NCBI GenBank assembly: GCA_900756765.1
Contig: CAAELE010000003.1
Location: forward strand, 1-44,081
Length of the DNA stretch: 44,081 nucleotides
From: an uncultured Collinsella sp.
GTDB taxonomy: Bacteria > Actinomycetota > Coriobacteriia > Coriobacteriales > Coriobacteriaceae
Reading direction: 5' to 3'
The stretch's first letter is position 1, and each line of letters begins with the position of its first letter. Positions 20,392 to 28,699 of the stretch are shown piece after piece. The position numbers and the translations under genes were made by a program. The notes under the pieces were generated by a model that had not been told where the DNA came from, did no database searches, and saw nothing but the letters and a program-made list of their open reading frames with translations.

Positions 20392-20862
20392 CTAGCGATT
20401 ACGCTCCTTAAGCGCGCGGTCGATCTCGCGCTGGACATCGCGCTTGGCCATATCCTCGCGCTTGTCGTAAAGTTTCTTGCCGCGGCCTAGGCCCAGCAGC
20501 AGCTTTACGCGGCCGTCGGTATTAAAGTAGAGCTCCAACGGTACCAGCGCATAACCACGGTTGCGAAGTTTACCGTCGAGAAAGTCAATCTCCTTGCGGT
20601 GCAGCAGCAGACGACGACGGCGATCAGGGTCGCGGTTCCACACGCCACCATGGCTATAAGGGTGAATATGCAGGCCCACGAGCCAGCACTCGCCGCCACG
20701 AATCAGCGCAAAGGTGTCTGTGATCTGGCACGCGCGCTCGCGAATCGACTTGACCTCGGTGCCACTCAGCTCAATGCCGCACTCAAAGGTCTCATCGATA
20801 AAGTACTCGTGGTGTGCCGAGCGATTCTTGGAGATGAGCTTGCGCTCGCGCTTACTGGGCAT
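20392..20862 (-). CDS. smpB: SsrA-binding protein, trans-translation factor
   Basis: tmRNA-binding protein of 156 residues that brings tmRNA to stalled ribosomes. The oligonucleotide-binding core is clear: HHEYFIDETFECGIELSGTEVKSIR, then ALIRGGECWLVGLHI and NRDPDRRRRLLLHRKEI. The Gly-Lys-Lys-Leu-Tyr-Asp-Lys-Arg segment and basic tail follow (GRGKKLYDKREDMAKRD). The start at 20862 overlaps the end of the TPR-like gene upstream by 11 nt, so translation is probably coupled. A 67-bp repeat and a terminator follow. Confidence 0.96.
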   Translation of the reverse strand: MPSKRERKLISKNRSAHHEYFIDETFECGIELSGTEVKSIRERACQITDTFALIRGGECWLVGLHIHPYSHGGVWNRDPDRRRRLLLHRKEIDFLDGKLRNRGYALVPLELYFNTDGRVKLLLGLGRGKKLYDKREDMAKRDVQREIDRALKERNR

Positions 20863-21769
20863 CGCCGGCCTCCTTGGCTCCATCGGCGTTTGAGCCCGCG
20901 GCGTCGCGCTTTGCCTTGCGCTCGGCATTGAGCTCGGTGTCGCTCTCGCGCACCAGTTTGATAATCGCCGCGCATGCCTCCTCGCCCACCAGGTCGCGGG
21001 CACGGACCGTCAGGCGCGTAGCCTCCTGCTTGTCGCCGTCGCTCGCAGCATCGGTCGCACACATGATCAGACAGATGGCAATCTCGGCCGAAGGCGAGGT
21101 CGGCACGCCTTGCAGGCTCAGCTCGCCCATCACGTGCTCATCGCTCTCCTCGGCGGCATCGGGGTAGGCAGTATGAATCTTGTTGAGCAGGCGCGTCGTG
21201 TGTGCATCGTTGGGCGCTAAGCGCAGTGCTAGACGCGCGCAACCCACGGCGGCCGAGACATTCTCGGTCTCGGGCTCCAAGAAGTACTGGCCCAGGTTGG
21301 AATAGGCGCGGGCGGCGCACTTGCCGTCGCTCGCACGCTCCAGTACCGAGAACGAGAGCGATGCCCATTCCTGCTTGTCCTCGAGTGCGCGGAACAGCTC
21401 GGCCAGGTCCAAGCGATAGTTGCAGTTCATGGGGTCCCAACGCACAGCCTGCATCAGGGCATTACGAGCGCTCACATAATCCTGCTGGCGAATATAGGCA
21501 AACGCCATGTCAGAGTACAGGCGGTCAAACGGCACCTCGACCTGCACGAGCTCGCGCGGATCCCTCTCCACGCGGCGATAGGCCAAGCGCTCAAACTTGC
21601 TATCGAAGCTAAAGTATTGGCGCTTCTCCTCCGTCTTGCATTCGGCGTCGATATACTCCTCGGCGAGCTCCACCAGGCGCTCCAACAGCGGCGTCGCCGT
21701 AGCCAGGTCGCCCTGCGCCAGATAGTTCTCGGCATACGTGATGTCTTGCAAGCTGATGGGCAGATCCAT
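20852..21769 (-). CDS. TPR-like helical-repeat protein, unknown function
   Basis: Soluble protein of 305 residues, mostly helical. Segments such as YSDMAFAYIRQQDYVSARNALMQAVRWDPMN and ARAYSNLGQYFLEPETE...AVGCARLALRLAPNDAHTTRLLNKI have the spacing of degenerate tetratricopeptide repeats, which mediate protein-protein contacts. The C-terminus is charged and probably disordered. GAGGAG precedes the ATG at 21769. It overlaps smpB by 11 nt, so it may be expressed with trans-translation, but no functional link is known to me. Confidence 0.8.
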   Translation of the reverse strand: MDLPISLQDITYAENYLAQGDLATATPLLERLVELAEEYIDAECKTEEKRQYFSFDSKFERLAYRRVERDPRELVQVEVPFDRLYSDMAFAYIRQQDYVSARNALMQAVRWDPMNCNYRLDLAELFRALEDKQEWASLSFSVLERASDGKCAARAYSNLGQYFLEPETENVSAAVGCARLALRLAPNDAHTTRLLNKIHTAYPDAAEESDEHVMGELSLQGVPTSPSAEIAICLIMCATDAASDGDKQEATRLTVRARDLVGEEACAAIIKLVRESDTELNAERKAKRDAAGSNADGAKEAGDAQ

Positions 21770-21825
21770 GGCTACTCCTCGATCTGAGCGAAACACGGCA
21801 GGCGCCGTATATACGGTCGATACAC

Positions 21826-21853
21826 AAAACCCGGGTCTCTTGCGAGGCCCGGG
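21826..21853 (-). terminator. Terminator of the tRNA pair
   Basis: CCCGGG/CCCGGG stem extended by CTC/GAG, with a 4-nt loop and a minus-strand TTTTG. It begins 15 nt past the end of tRNA-Glu. Confidence 0.8.
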
Positions 21854-21867
21854 CATTCATTTGTGGG

Positions 21868-21941
21868 TAGCCCGTACCAGATTCGAACTGGTGATCTCCG
21901 CCTTGAGAGGGCGGCGTCCTAAACCGCTAGACGAACGGGCC
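21868..21941 (-). tRNA. tRNA-Glu (anticodon CTC)
   Basis: A 74-nt cloverleaf read on the minus strand: acceptor GGCCCGT/ACGGGCT, D-arm with GCGGTTTAGGAC, anticodon stem CCGCC/GGCGG with loop CTCTCAA (anticodon CTC), and T-arm with GGTTCGAAT-type sequence (CAGTTCGAATCTG). The first acceptor pair is G-U. CCA is not encoded exactly. Confidence 0.95.
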
Positions 21942-21961
21942 ATATGTAGCAAATGCAATGG

Positions 21962-22032
21962 CTGGGATGGAGGGAGTCGAACCCCCATTGACGGAACCAG
22001 AATCCGCTGTCCTGCCATTAGACGACATCCCA
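21962..22032 (-). tRNA. tRNA-Gln (anticodon CTG)
   Basis: A 71-nt cloverleaf on the minus strand: acceptor TGGGATG/CATCCCA, anticodon stem GCGGA/TCCGT with loop TTCTGGT (anticodon CTG), and T-arm GGGGGTTCGACTCCCT. An encoded CCA follows at 21961-21959. It is transcribed first, with tRNA-Glu about 20 nt downstream, so the two are one unit. Confidence 0.95.
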
Positions 22033-22076
22033 ATGACTGCATCGCTGCGCTCGGCTGTGCCTTTGCGCAAGAAAGA

Positions 22077-22105
22077 AATATACGGGAAGTCCCGCCATGA
22101 CGCAA
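22077..22105 (-). promoter_or_regulatory. Promoter of the tRNA-Gln/tRNA-Glu unit
   Basis: On the minus strand, TTGCGT (-35, 22105-22100) and TATATT (-10, 22082-22077) are 17 nt apart, about 45 nt before tRNA-Gln. This is a near-consensus sigma-70 type promoter. The rest of 22106-22308 holds nothing else recognised. Confidence 0.6.
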
Positions 22106-22308
22106 GCCCCAATTTTGACTTTTTTGAAATTCGGTCAAATTGGCCTAATTTCGTCCAACCCGTGAAGGACCTGTGAAGCCGACCGCTGTACACAAAGGGC
22201 AAAACGCCGCGAGCGGTAGCCGTCAACCGTTGGCAGATTCTACCGCGAAAACGATAGCACCAGGCAACACAATCGAAGTATCAATGATTGCGTAGATATC
22301 GAGGCGCC

Positions 22309-22719
22309 ATGGACGAAGAGCTTGATTACCTATGGGAGACCCTGGGCCTCGAGATCACTGCCGACCTTTGGCCCGAACGGGACAAAATCCATCCCACACT
22401 GCGCCCCGCCGTCACGGTGATGCAGGCAAACTACCGCCGTGCCTCATTTTTGATCATGCGGACGTCATGGCATGCGGCGCTCCCCGACCTCAAGCGCATC
22501 CAGGCAAGCCTCGTCGAGCTGTCCGGCATGCCGACCGTCATATCCGAGACGAACTTGGAGCGGCGGCAGCGCGAGCGCCTGCAGCGGCAACGGATTCCGT
22601 TTATCTGCCCCGGCATTCAGGCATACCTGCCCTTTATGGACGAAGAGTACTGGAGCGACACGCCCGACAAGCACGTAAAGATCTACGACCCACACGAATG
22701 GACGCAGCTGGAAGACTGA
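22309..22719 (+). CDS. Small hypothetical protein, possible winged-helix regulator remnant
   Basis: A 136-residue soluble protein. The C-terminal stretch RQRERLQRQRIPFICPGIQAY, followed by LPFM, recalls the RxxLIxxxIPFIVPxxQxYLPFL segment that I associate with some MarR-like winged-helix proteins. The full DNA-binding domain is not evident, so this is a weak hint. The start at 22309 follows GAGGCG. It is the only plus-strand gene between mntH and 34449, and its 3' end abuts the 62-bp tandem palindromes. Confidence 0.7.
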   Translation: MDEELDYLWETLGLEITADLWPERDKIHPTLRPAVTVMQANYRRASFLIMRTSWHAALPDLKRIQASLVELSGMPTVISETNLERRQRERLQRQRIPFICPGIQAYLPFMDEEYWSDTPDKHVKIYDPHEWTQLED

Positions 22720-22738
22720 CTGGGGCAGGCCCGCCGGC

Positions 22739-22908
22739 GGAAAGTGCGTCCCATTCTGGAAGCGAATTCCGGGGCGCAGTTTCCCGTAGAGCCTCCAACC
22801 GGAAACTGTATCCCAGAATCAACGCTCGAAACGGGATGCCATTTCCGATAGAACCCCCAACCGGAAAGCACATCCCAGAATCAGCGCTCGAAACGGGACG
22901 CACTTTCC
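22739..22908. repeat. Three tandem 62-bp units, each a 46-bp palindrome
   Basis: Palindromes at 22739-22784, 22801-22846 and 22863-22908, each 46 bp and separated by 16-nt spacers (GTAGAGCCTCCAACC / ATAGAACCCCCAACC type). Each begins GGAAA and ends TTTCC, with arms such as GGAAAG..CGTCCC and GGGACG..CTTTCC. The array fills the whole gap between two convergent genes. Confidence 0.93.
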
Positions 22909-22915
22909 GCAGCCG

Positions 22916-23275
22916 CTACAGCAACGCCTCGGCCCAAACCGCTTCCCTAAAGCCGGGGATCGCAAAGTCGTCGCCCACCAGCAGCGGGCGCTTAACCAGC
23001 ATGCCGTCAGTCGCCAGCAGCTCATAGCATCCCTGGTCCGTCATACCCGCATCCAGGCGCGCCTTCAGGCCCAGCTCTCGATATTTCATGCCCGACGAGT
23101 TAAAGAAGCGTCGCACCGGCAGCCCCGAACGAGCAATCCAGGTCGCAAGCTCATCGGCCGCGGGATTGTCCGTAACGATATCGCGGTCGATATACTCAAC
23201 CCCATGTTCGTCCAGCCATGCCTTGGCCTTTTTACAGGTCGAGCACTTGGGATATTCAACAAACAGTACGGTCAT
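22916..23275 (-). CDS. ArsC/Spx-family thioredoxin-fold protein
   Basis: A 119-residue protein with the arsenate reductase-like fold. The N-terminal strand leads into YPKCSTCKKAKAWL (Cys11, Cys14), followed by a DIVTDNP segment, PVRRFFNSSG and a C-terminal RPLLVGDD, all characteristic of the family. The CxxC pair is shared by Spx-type transcription factors and by uncharacterised YffB/ArsC-like reductases. The short length and RPLLVG ending favour the latter. GGAGGAT precedes the ATG. No arsenic genes are nearby, so arsenate reduction should not be assumed. Confidence 0.88.
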   Translation of the reverse strand: MTVLFVEYPKCSTCKKAKAWLDEHGVEYIDRDIVTDNPAADELATWIARSGLPVRRFFNSSGMKYRELGLKARLDAGMTDQGCYELLATDGMLVKRPLLVGDDFAIPGFREAVWAEALL

Positions 23276-23367
23276 GGGGATCCTCCGAATATAGATCGGC
23301 CAACACAGGTACACACCATACGAGGCGCCTTCGCATGATATGGCAATTGTAGCCCACGGGTCACACG

Positions 23368-24420
23368 CTAAACGAAGCGTACCCCGAATCCGCGTTTGAT
23401 GAACGGCAGCAGCTCCATTGCCTCGGGCGTGATATGGCCCGCAACGTTCATGCGCTCGTCACCGGAAAGATCGACCCGCGCAATCTCAAGCTCGCCTTCG
23501 TAGCGTCCATAGCCGCTATTGCTCACAGCGATCGACCCCGCCTTTCGCGGCAGGCCGGCACCGGTATCCGCCGGCACGGAATCTGGCTTAAGCGTCGTGC
23601 GCGACTCCTGAGACCTAAAGATGAGGGTACTCGAATCGGGCCGGTCGTGATGAATCTGACCACGTACATAGACATAGCCAGAGTCAAGCTCGCATTGCAG
23701 GTCTACGTATCCGGCGGAAACTTGAGCAAACTGTGCCCAACCCGCATCGGAAAGATCGGGGTCGCCGACCAAAACAATGTCGCAATCGGCGCCATGTGCG
23801 AGCTCAAGCATGTTGAGGGCAACCTTTGACGCGCGACCGCGCTGTGCCTCAACCGTCGGCAGCCCTTCGAATACCGGCCCGCGAACATTGGCATCACCCG
23901 GCACAAAAGCCATGATTTCGAAGCCGAGCGCCGCAAGACGAAGATTCGTCCGAGCAATGTCCTCCAGAGCTAAACCGGTATAAGGCTTGGGATAAAAATT
24001 GTGGCAGGCGGCAAAACGAGTCACATCGGCACCGGCTTCTCGCCACGATGCGATTTCATCAGAACTCACCGTCGATGCATTGACCACAATGCGAAATACA
24101 CCGGACAGTTCCGCAACCCGCTGGGCACTAAAGCCATAGTCCAAACGAAGGTATTCCAGCCCCAGGTCACGCAGATCCTCGATGCGCTCAAGCCCGAGCA
24201 AATCGCATGTGCGCGGCCCCACGTCGGCAATGAGCGCAATGCCGCGGGCGGAAAGCAGCGACAGCACCTGGCGGACCTTATCAGCATACGCCGCTCCCCC
24301 GTCCTCGGGAATATGCAGTGAGGTAAACGCATAGCGCGCACCCGCCGCGGCACCACGCTCAATCGTCCGCTCAATATCCTGCAGAGGGCTGGAAAGATAA
24401 ATCGAAATACCCGTTTTCAC
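23368..24420 (-). CDS. mupG: 6-phospho-N-acetylmuramidase, MupG/DUF871 family
   Basis: A 350-residue protein of the DUF871 family, whose characterised member MupG splits MurNAc-6-phosphate-GlcNAc into MurNAc-6-phosphate and GlcNAc. The N-terminal TIM-barrel (ISIYLSS, FTSLHIPEDG, LIADVGP, LRLDYGF, IVVNAST, CHNFYPKPYTGL) and the C-terminal beta domain (GDERMNVAGHI, GVRFV) are both complete. The start codon is GTG at 24420 with AAAGGAGCG upstream. It is the last gene of the murR-murQ-murP-mupG unit, which supports the function. A strong terminator hairpin separates it from murP. Confidence 0.88.
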   Translation of the reverse strand: MKTGISIYLSSPLQDIERTIERGAAAGARYAFTSLHIPEDGGAAYADKVRQVLSLLSARGIALIADVGPRTCDLLGLERIEDLRDLGLEYLRLDYGFSAQRVAELSGVFRIVVNASTVSSDEIASWREAGADVTRFAACHNFYPKPYTGLALEDIARTNLRLAALGFEIMAFVPGDANVRGPVFEGLPTVEAQRGRASKVALNMLELAHGADCDIVLVGDPDLSDAGWAQFAQVSAGYVDLQCELDSGYVYVRGQIHHDRPDSSTLIFRSQESRTTLKPDSVPADTGAGLPRKAGSIAVSNSGYGRYEGELEIARVDLSGDERMNVAGHITPEAMELLPFIKRGFGVRFV

Positions 24421-24436
24421 GCTTCAACGCTCCTTT

Positions 24437-24470
24437 AAAAAAGGCCGGCGGAGCAGTTAGCCCCGCCGGC
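24437..24470 (-). terminator. Hairpin with T-run between murP and mupG (attenuator-like)
   Basis: An 8-bp stem GCCGGCGG/CCGCCGGC followed on the minus strand by six T residues. It sits inside the operon rather than at its end, so it probably lowers mupG transcription relative to the upstream genes. Confidence 0.8.
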
Positions 24471-24537
24471 ACAACCATAGCATCAAGAGATCTGCGTCAC
24501 GTCAAGACGTTCGAATGACATAGCGCGCAGCATCAGG

Positions 24538-25968
24538 CTACTCGCCGAAAAACTCGTTGATCTTCTGCTCGTCCACGCCAAAGAACCACGTCAGGACAAA
24601 GCCGGCGACATAGGCAAGCAGCATAGCGGCAACGTAGCCGAGCTGCTGACCAGGAACGACGATCAGCAGGCCAAACAGACCGGAAACGCCCTGAGAAACC
24701 GTGCCGATGTGGAGCAGCGCCGCGAGCGCGCCGCCAAATCCGGCACCCAGGCAGGCCGTCACAAACGGACGAACGAGCGGCAGCGTAACGGCATACATCA
24801 GAGGCTCGCCCACGCCCAGGATGCCAACGGGGATGGACTCGGCGACATACTTCTTGAGCTTGGCGTTCTTGGTCTTAAAGTACAGCGCCAAACCGGCACC
24901 GACCTGGCCGCCGCCAGCCATCATAAGGATGGGCAGCAGGTAATTGATACCCTTGGTAGCGCCGTCGGGATCGTTGAGCATAGCGTGGATCGGCGTGAGC
25001 GCCTGATGCAGGCCGACGGACACCAGCGGCAAGAAGCCTGCCGACAGGATATAGCCGCCCAGGACGCCCAGCTTCTCGAAGATAAAGGTGAGGACGCTAA
25101 AGATTGCGGCCGTCAGCCATGCGCCAACCGGCTGGATGACAAGCATCAGAGCAAAGGCGCCGATGATGAGCACCAGCAGCGGGGACAGGAACGTATCGAG
25201 CGCGTTGGGCATGACCTTGCGAATCTGACGCTCCATCCAGGCAAAAAATGCGCCAGCGATGAGAGCCGCGATCATGCCGCCCGCTGCGGGGTTGTACTGC
25301 GCATTGGTGAGCGGCAGCAGAATGGCAGTGGCAGGATCAGCCGCGCCAGGCGCAAGCAGGGGCATGGCACTGTTGGCGATACACATCATGCCGGCGATGC
25401 CGCCCAGCGCAGCGGAGCCACCAAACTCGCGTGCCGCGTTATAGCCCACCAAAATGGGCAGATAGGCGAAGAGGGCCCAACCCATGGAACGAATGCCCTG
25501 ATACCACCACTCGCCCGCAAACGCACCTGCCGTCGAGACATTAATGACGTTGCAGATACCGTTGATGAGGCCAGCCGCAATGATGCCGGGAAGCAGGGCG
25601 ACGAAGACATTGGAAATCTTCTTAAGGAAGGCCTGAACCGGTTTGGACTCGTACTTGGCCTTCTGCGCGGCCTTGTTTGTGGCCGCAGCGTCAACTACGC
25701 TCTCGTCAGCAACGCCTTTCGCAAGGCCGGTGAGCTTGGAGAATTCCTCGAGCACCTTATTCACCTTGCCCGGACCCAGCACGATCTGCATCGTGTCGTC
25801 CTCAACAAGGCCCATCACGCCGTCGAGTGCCTTAATACCCTCCGTGTCGACGTTGCCCGTGTCTTTGACGGTCACGCGCAGGCGCGTCATGCACGCCGCG
25901 TTTGCGAGCACGTTGTCTTTACCGCCCAAAAGGTCCAGCAGCTTTTGAGCCAGCTCTTTGTTCGTCAT
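24538..25968 (-). CDS. murP: PTS transporter EIIBC, N-acetylmuramic acid type
   Basis: A 476-residue phosphotransferase transporter. Residues 1-80 are the EIIB domain with phospho-accepting Cys26 in NAACMTRLRV. A Gln/Lys linker is followed by an EIIC domain of about ten helices (from FLKKISNVFVALLPGIIAAG). No EIIA domain is present, so an EIIA from elsewhere must donate phosphate. EIIBC proteins of this type import sucrose, trehalose or MurNAc; placement between murQ and mupG indicates MurNAc or MurNAc-GlcNAc. It starts about 57 nt after murQ with a GGAGGAG site. Confidence 0.9.
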   Translation of the reverse strand: MTNKELAQKLLDLLGGKDNVLANAACMTRLRVTVKDTGNVDTEGIKALDGVMGLVEDDTMQIVLGPGKVNKVLEEFSKLTGLAKGVADESVVDAAATNKAAQKAKYESKPVQAFLKKISNVFVALLPGIIAAGLINGICNVINVSTAGAFAGEWWYQGIRSMGWALFAYLPILVGYNAAREFGGSAALGGIAGMMCIANSAMPLLAPGAADPATAILLPLTNAQYNPAAGGMIAALIAGAFFAWMERQIRKVMPNALDTFLSPLLVLIIGAFALMLVIQPVGAWLTAAIFSVLTFIFEKLGVLGGYILSAGFLPLVSVGLHQALTPIHAMLNDPDGATKGINYLLPILMMAGGGQVGAGLALYFKTKNAKLKKYVAESIPVGILGVGEPLMYAVTLPLVRPFVTACLGAGFGGALAALLHIGTVSQGVSGLFGLLIVVPGQQLGYVAAMLLAYVAGFVLTWFFGVDEQKINEFFGE

Positions 25969-26025
25969 AACTCCTCCTTGTATTGGGTATCTCGTCTGGA
26001 TGTCATATCAGCTCACGCCGTGCAC

Positions 26026-26949
26026 CTATTGGGCATCGGCATCGCTCTTCTCATGGCCGCTCACCGCAGCACGGACATGGCCTCGCGCCCGCTCAAGAGC
26101 TACCGCAGCCTGCTCGGCATCGCAGTCCAGCAGTACCGAGACAATAGCGGTTTTTACGTGGCCGCCGGCATCTGCAAGCGCCTGAATAGCGTGCTCGCGC
26201 GTGCAGCCGGTCGCCTCCATCACGATGTTCTGGCCGCGCACCACCAACTTCTCGTTCGTCTGCTGCACATCGACCATCAGGTTTTGGTACACCTTGCCAA
26301 TCTTGACCATGGCACCGGTCGAAATCATATTGAGAATGAGCTTTTGGACCGTTCCCGCTTTGAGCCTCGTTGAGCCGGTCAGTACCTCGGGACCGGGCAC
26401 GGGCTCAATGGCAAGATCTGCGCTCTCCCCGATCTTCGACCCTTGGTTACAGGCAATTGCGATGGTCTTGCACCCAGTTGCTTTGGCGTACACAAGACCG
26501 CCCACCACATAGGGAGTACGACCGCTTGCCGCCAGGCCAACGACAAGATCCTTGTCCGAGAGTCCACGCTCCCGCAGGTCGCTCGCGCCAAGCTCCTCGC
26601 TGTCTTCGGCACCTTCGACAGCCTTGATAAACGCCGTCTCGCCTCCGGCGATGAGCCCGACAATCAGATCGGGTGACACACCAAACGTGGGCGGGCACTC
26701 CGAAGCGTCGAGCACGCCCAGACGACCGCTGGTGCCTGCACCCATGTAAAAGACGCGCCCGCCGCGCTCGAGTGCCTCAGCAGCCCAGTCGATTGCTGTG
26801 GCAACCTGGGGCAACACTTTCGTAACCGACTGGACGGCACGAAGGTCCTCATCATTCATCGTCGTGACGATTTGCAGCGATGTCATCGTATCGAGGTCCA
26901 TTGACCTTTGATTACGCTGCTCGGTCGTGAATTTTGTTAAATCGAGCAT
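26026..26949 (-). CDS. murQ: N-acetylmuramic acid 6-phosphate etherase
   Basis: A 307-residue SIS-domain enzyme that removes D-lactate from MurNAc-6-phosphate to give GlcNAc-6-phosphate. Family motifs are clear: TEQRN near the N-terminus, FYMGAGTSGRLGVLDASECPPTF with the phosphate-binding loop and catalytic Glu, GGETAFIKAVEGAEDS, and STRLKAGTAQK-type sequence (STRLKAGTVQK). The start at 26949 (MLDLTKF) has GAGGTGA upstream; an in-frame upstream start would read through murR and is rejected. It lies 10 nt after murR. Confidence 0.96.
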   Translation of the reverse strand: MLDLTKFTTEQRNQRSMDLDTMTSLQIVTTMNDEDLRAVQSVTKVLPQVATAIDWAAEALERGGRVFYMGAGTSGRLGVLDASECPPTFGVSPDLIVGLIAGGETAFIKAVEGAEDSEELGASDLRERGLSDKDLVVGLAASGRTPYVVGGLVYAKATGCKTIAIACNQGSKIGESADLAIEPVPGPEVLTGSTRLKAGTVQKLILNMISTGAMVKIGKVYQNLMVDVQQTNEKLVVRGQNIVMEATGCTREHAIQALADAGGHVKTAIVSVLLDCDAEQAAVALERARGHVRAAVSGHEKSDADAQ

Positions 26950-26959
26950 TTCATTCACC

Positions 26960-27811
26960 TCATCTTTCCTGTTTCTCGATGTAGTTTTGCTTAATGACAT
27001 GCGTCGCCCGCTCGTAGTCGCTGGCAACGTAAGCAGCGTACAGGGCATCGACAACCATAAGCTGGGCCATACGCGAAGCCATGGCACCGCTGCGGACCAA
27101 GGGCTCACTCGCAGCGACGCCGAGCACGGCATCGGCCATGGCGGCAAGCTTGGACGACCCATCTACTTTGGTCACGGCCACAACGGGACAGTTGTGACGT
27201 TGAGCCTCGACGGTGCAGTCCAGCACTTCTTGCGTTAAGCCCGAGTAGCTAAAGGCAATTGCCATATCGCCCTCATGCATGTTCTTGGCACACAAGAGCT
27301 GATCATGCCAGTCGTCGTACAGATGGCACTCTTTGTCGACACGCATGAGCTTTTGCGCCAGATCGTGCGCGACCAAACGAGAGGCACCAATACCGAACAG
27401 ATTGACCGCGCGTGCCCGCTTAAGATGGGCCGCGCATCGCTCCAAGACGGCGTAATCGAGCATTCGCGCCGTCGCCTCGATCGTGCGCACGTTGCTTTTC
27501 ATCACCTTCCCCACGATACGTTCGACGCTGTCGTCCATGGAGATGTCCTCGAGGGCAACGTCTTTCTTGTCACCCAAGAGCGCCAGTTCGGCAATCAGTT
27601 CGCGCTGGAACTCCTTGTAGCCCGCAAAACCCAAGCGCTTGCAAAAACGCAAAATGCTCGAGGGCGAGGAGAACGTGGCATCGGCAAGACCGCGGACGGA
27701 CAGCCCGACCACCTCATGCGGATGAGCACTCACGTATGCGATGACATTGCGTTCCGCCGGACTCGCGCTGAGCTCACGCTCGCGAAGCCTTAAAAGCAAT
27801 CCGTTTGTCAT
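26960..27811 (-). CDS. murR: RpiR-family transcriptional regulator of the mur operon
   Basis: A 283-residue regulator. An N-terminal helix-turn-helix (about residues 30-75, SVRGLADATFSSPSSILRFCKRLGF) is followed by a sugar-isomerase (SIS) domain (NLFGIGASRLVAHDLAQKL, MAIAFSYSGLTQEVLD) that would bind a sugar phosphate, probably MurNAc-6-phosphate. GGAGGTG is placed for the ATG at 27811; an in-frame GTG 9 nt upstream overlaps that site. It is the first gene of the operon and probably autoregulates it, perhaps through the inverted repeat at 27857-27885. Confidence 0.92.
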   Translation of the reverse strand: MTNGLLLRLRERELSASPAERNVIAYVSAHPHEVVGLSVRGLADATFSSPSSILRFCKRLGFAGYKEFQRELIAELALLGDKKDVALEDISMDDSVERIVGKVMKSNVRTIEATARMLDYAVLERCAAHLKRARAVNLFGIGASRLVAHDLAQKLMRVDKECHLYDDWHDQLLCAKNMHEGDMAIAFSYSGLTQEVLDCTVEAQRHNCPVVAVTKVDGSSKLAAMADAVLGVAASEPLVRSGAMASRMAQLMVVDALYAAYVASDYERATHVIKQNYIEKQER

Positions 27812-27856
27812 CTCAAACACCTCCGTTGAGAAGAATTAAAGACCAACGAACGATTC

Positions 27857-27885
27857 GTACCGGATATAAACAGCTTTTACGGTAC
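27857..27885. promoter_or_regulatory. Candidate operator before murR
   Basis: GTACCG (27857-27862) and CGGTAC (27880-27885) form 6-bp inverted arms 17 nt apart in an AT-rich stretch about 50 nt upstream of the murR start. A plausible MurR site by position only. Confidence 0.4.
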
Positions 27886-27910
27886 ATTGTGCCGCATCGT
27901 GGCGCACAAA

Positions 27911-27934
27911 GGGCGAGCGTTCTACCGCTCGCCC
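27911..27934 (-). terminator. Terminator after the VanZ-like gene
   Basis: A perfect 9-bp stem GGGCGAGCG/CGCTCGCCC with a 6-nt loop, followed on the minus strand by TTTG. It lies about 75 nt past the stop codon. Confidence 0.65.
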
Positions 27935-28008
27935 CTCAAATCCGACCGCTCGGAAATACGCGCGACACAAAATGATTCATCGAGGTCGCATTATTCGTAA
28001 CAGGGTTG

Positions 28009-28587
28009 TTAACGACGTTTCGCATGGGCGCCAATGGGACAGGTCGCGCGCTGAACCAGTACTGCCGCCAGCAGCACCAACAGCATGGCGGTGACATAGC
28101 CCGCAGCATCGAAGCCCAAATCGATTATGTCGAAATGACGACCAGGAACAAAGATCTTGTGCACTTGGTCACCGACAGAGCAGACGGCGCAAAAGAGCAG
28201 AGCGAGTACGTACCGGAATCGCGCGCATGGCAGGCACTCGCCCAGGCATGCCACTGTCGCCGAAGCAAACAGTCCTACGAAGAAGAACTCAACGGTATGT
28301 GCGACGCGACGAATGTTGGCACCCATCCACAGACGAACGGGCGCAAGCGGGTCGGGATGAATGGCGCCAGTCGTTGAGTCCGCGTCCCTGGCGGCATCTC
28401 CCGCCTGGGTCTCCCCCGCAGTCTCGGGCTGCACGCTGACGCTTTGCCCTTCCACCGCGCGCGCAGTGGACTCGCTGAGCGATGACGTCTGCTCCACGTT
28501 TTGCTCCGTCAGCATCCAGATACTTGCCAGCGTCACGACCAGCAGGACAACCGAAATCCATCCGACTATGTTCTTCACACGCGCCAA
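28009..28587 (-). CDS. VanZ-like family membrane protein
   Basis: A 192-residue membrane protein with a first helix at about 8-25, a Ser/Ala/Thr-rich presumably extracytoplasmic loop of about 65 residues, then three more helices. VGDQVHKIFVPGRHFDIIDLGFDAAG is the VanZ-like signature (Asp-Gln-x-His-Q/K, then D-x-x-x-D-x-x-G), as in the VanZ teicoplanin-resistance protein. Most such homologues are not resistance genes. The start is TTG at 28587: CGGAGG lies 7 nt upstream, whereas the next in-frame GTG is too far from it. Confidence 0.82.
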   Translation of the reverse strand: MARVKNIVGWISVVLLVVTLASIWMLTEQNVEQTSSLSESTARAVEGQSVSVQPETAGETQAGDAARDADSTTGAIHPDPLAPVRLWMGANIRRVAHTVEFFFVGLFASATVACLGECLPCARFRYVLALLFCAVCSVGDQVHKIFVPGRHFDIIDLGFDAAGYVTAMLLVLLAAVLVQRATCPIGAHAKRR

Positions 28588-28673
28588 GGGCTAACCTCCG
28601 TCATTTTTTGAGCAGCAGCGAGTGTACCCCCAAATGCAGTTGTCGCCGTAGCGAAATCCAAAATGTTCGAATC

Positions 28674-28699
28674 GGGGCGCCAAAGGACCGTGGCGCCCC
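28674..28699 (-). terminator. GC hairpin overlapping the end of the recombinase gene
   Basis: A perfect 8-bp stem GGGGCGCC/GGCGCCCC that touches the recombinase stop codon. It lacks a strong T-run, so it is only a possible terminator. Confidence 0.5.

Noticed and set aside
22916..23275. Arsenate resistance gene
   Set aside because: The fold is ArsC-like, but no ars genes are adjacent and most homologues with this CxxC are not arsenate reductases.
24709..26373. Long plus-strand open frame opposite murP/murQ
   Set aside because: It spans two real genes on the other strand, and its peptide has no recognisable fold.
28009..28587. Glycopeptide resistance determinant
   Set aside because: Only a VanZ-like domain is present, with no other van genes; such domains are common in non-resistant bacteria.
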